A DNA stretch of 15,732 bases from Lachnospira sp. UBA5912. Lineage in GTDB: Bacteria > Bacillota > Clostridia > Lachnospirales > Lachnospiraceae. Positions within the stretch are counted from its first letter, which is position 1. The number at the start of each line of letters is the position of its first letter. Where the stretch lies: the NCBI GenBank assembly GCA_002435585.1, contig DJDY01000144.1:14072-29803 (forward strand), given 5' to 3'. Positions 14,640-15,732 of the stretch are shown in pieces. Under the pieces are notes generated by a model that ran no database searches, was not told where the DNA came from, and was given only the letters and a program-made list of their open reading frames with translations. A program made the translations under genes and the position numbers.

Positions 14640-14737
14640 CTTTTAATGTTGACCTTTTAATATCAGTCTTTTAACATTAACCTTTTAATATCAGTCTTTT
14701 AACATTAACTTTTTAATGTTATTTTTTTATATTAACT
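14640..14737 (+). repeat. Array of seven 14-bp tandem units
   Basis: Units of exactly 14 bases begin at 14640, 14654, 14668, 14682, 14696, 14710 and 14724. Each begins with C or T followed by TTTTA. Units 2 and 4 are identical (CTTTTAATATCAGT), as are units 3 and 5 (CTTTTAACATTAAC), so there is also an exact 28-bp duplication. TTAATGTT (14643-14650, 14713-14720) and AACATTAA (14673-14680, 14701-14708) are reverse complements. It lies just upstream of the hydrolase gene. Confidence 0.85.
14700..14728 (+). terminator. Terminator-like hairpin in the hydrolase leader
   Basis: TAACATTAA (14700-14708) pairs with TTAATGTTA (14713-14721) around a 4-base loop and is followed by seven T (14722-14728). 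The stem has only one GC pair, so it would be weak. It lies 43 bases ahead of the hydrolase ATG, at the end of the 14-bp repeat array. Confidence 0.35.
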
Positions 14738-14771
14738 ACATACGCAAAACAAACAGAATTGGAGAATATAT

Positions 14772-15732
14772 ATGAATAAATGGCAGAAATTAGGATTAGC
14801 CGCTGGCATGGGCACAGCTGTTATAACTACAACTCATATTATTAACAAATTTATATTTAAGTCAGCAACCATAAACAATTACACATATGTAAATATGTCA
14901 GAAAAAAAATATAATTGGAAATTCGGAAGCATTGCATATTCAACTTATGGCAACGAATCCGATTCACCTTTATTACTTGTTCATGACCTTAACTCTTACA
15001 GCTCTGGTTATGAATGGAATAATGTAGTTGAACGGTTCTCTGTCAATCATCATGTTTATGTAATCGATTTGCTTGGATGTGGGCATTCCGATAAACCACA
15101 TATTACATATACAACTTATATGTATATTCAATTGATTAATGATTTTATAACAAATATTATTGGAAAACCTACAGATATAATAGCAACTGGTAATTCAGCA
15201 CCTGTTGCAATCGGTGCAGCTTACACCAAAAATTCATTATATAAAAACATATTACTTATTAATCCTGAATCAATTTCAATGGCAAAGGTTGTTCCTGGAA
15301 AGCGTTCCAATATAAGAAGAAAGCTTCTTTCCATACCTGTAATTGGCACAACTATATATAATATATGTGTAAGAAAAGACAGATTAAACAAAATACTTGC
15401 TAATAAAGTCTTTTCAGACCATCTTGTACCTGTTGATTATCTTAATTCATGCCATGAAAATGCTCATATTGCTGGCGCATCAAGCAAGTATTTATTCTCA
15501 AGCACTGAATGCCACTACACAACAGTGTCTATAGCAAAAGCTGTTAAAGAACTTAACAATTGTATATATATATTATATGGTGATGATTTTGATATAGAAA
15601 CTATTAATGAATACACTTCTCTCAACAGTGCGATAGAAACAGTTCACATAAAACACTCAGGTCTTCTTCCACAGGTAGAACAACCTGAAGAATTGGTTAA
15701 GCAGTGTGAAATATTACTGTTTAGTGAAGTCA
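14772..15732 (+). CDS. Membrane-anchored alpha/beta hydrolase (truncated by window edge)
   Basis: The ATG at 14772 follows GGAGA at 14761-14765, and the frame stays open for 320 codons to the window end. Residues 1-32 (KLGLAAGMGTAVITTTHII) form an N-terminal membrane anchor or uncleaved signal. The fold then shows LLLVHDLNSYSSGY with the oxyanion-region HD, VYVIDLLGCGHSDKP, and the nucleophile elbow ATGNSAP (GxSxP, a slightly altered GxSxG). YGDDFD near residue 275 and KHSGLLPQVEQPE near 297-309 supply the likely acid and histidine. A complete triad suggests an active serine hydrolase; its substrate cannot be told. Similar proteins with an N-terminal helix are common in Lachnospiraceae. It is transcribed away from the IS and the defence module, and only a few residues should be missing at the C-terminus. 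A haloperoxidase or esterase annotation is equally possible. Confidence 0.8.
   Translation, partial: MNKWQKLGLAAGMGTAVITTTHIINKFIFKSATINNYTYVNMSEKKYNWKFGSIAYSTYGNESDSPLLLVHDLNSYSSGYEWNNVVERFSVNHHVYVIDLLGCGHSDKPHITYTTYMYIQLINDFITNIIGKPTDIIATGNSAPVAIGAAYTKNSLYKNILLINPESISMAKVVPGKRSNIRRKLLSIPVIGTTIYNICVRKDRLNKILANKVFSDHLVPVDYLNSCHENAHIAGASSKYLFSSTECHYTTVSIAKAVKELNNCIYILYGDDFDIETINEYTSLNSAIETVHIKHSGLLPQVEQPEELVKQCEILLFSEV

Larger units (their letters stand above)
14431..14771. other. Noncoding region between the IS and the alpha/beta hydrolase gene
   Basis: 341 bases without a convincing gene. It holds a possible minus-strand promoter (14510-14539), a weak plus-strand promoter (14589-14616), the seven-unit repeat array (14640-14737) and the hydrolase ribosome binding site GGAGA (14761-14765). 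On the minus strand, ATG AGA ACC TTT TAC TTA TAT (14453-14433) is in frame with the ATPase if the IS is removed, but a TGA falls at the join. It may be the remnant of the ATPase N-terminus or chance. Confidence 0.5.

Noticed and set aside
14640..14737. CRISPR array
   Set aside because: The units are contiguous 14-bp repeats with no unique spacers, and no cas genes are present.

Overview
The window looks like chromosomal DNA of a low-GC Firmicute, most likely a Lachnospiraceae gut bacterium close to Lachnospira/Eubacterium eligens. The basis is the AT-rich sequence, heavy use of ATA and TAT codons, GGAG/AGGA ribosome binding sites, and the gene families present. The organism call is inference. 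No rRNA, tRNA or CRISPR array was seen.

Layout. (a) Positions 1-6741 and 6742-10924 form an accessory surface-glycan locus built from short transcription units that point in different directions: a partial CDP-glycerol glycerophosphotransferase-like gene (-, runs off the left edge); two glycosyltransferases (+, 1032-3452); a small hairpin/MITE-like inverted repeat; a radical SAM protein (-); a third glycosyltransferase with a methyltransferase-like tail (+, 5053-6621); a convergent bidirectional terminator; then a minus-strand pair made of a DUF4422 protein (10924-9404) and an 871-residue multidomain protein. That protein carries methyltransferase-like, kinase-like, Rossmann-like and cytidylyltransferase domains. 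The set suggests synthesis or decoration of a surface polymer, possibly using a CDP-activated alcohol or phospho-substituent.

(b) Directly upstream of the DUF4422 gene lie the remains of a two-gene ATPase plus HNH-nuclease defence module of the Septu (PtuA/PtuB) type. Both genes are damaged. The ATPase lost its start codon to an IS insertion immediately before its N-terminal beta strand. The HNH gene carries an apparent 2-base deletion in a GTGTG run that splits it into two frames.

(c) Positions 12963-14430 are a complete IS4-type insertion sequence with perfect 18-bp terminal inverted repeats and one transposase gene. No target-site duplication is visible. The transposase frame extends upstream of its first usual start codon, to an ACG placed after a good ribosome binding site.

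(d) Positions 14431-14771 are noncoding and hold a striking array of seven 14-bp tandem units, followed by a membrane-anchored alpha/beta hydrolase gene that runs off the right edge.

The most notable items are the doubly broken Septu-like module wired 25 bp upstream of a glycan operon, the fused kinase-cytidylyltransferase protein, the 14-bp repeat array with a terminator-like hairpin in a leader, and two near-identical promoters (TTGAAT-N17-TATTAT) in front of separate glycosyltransferase units.
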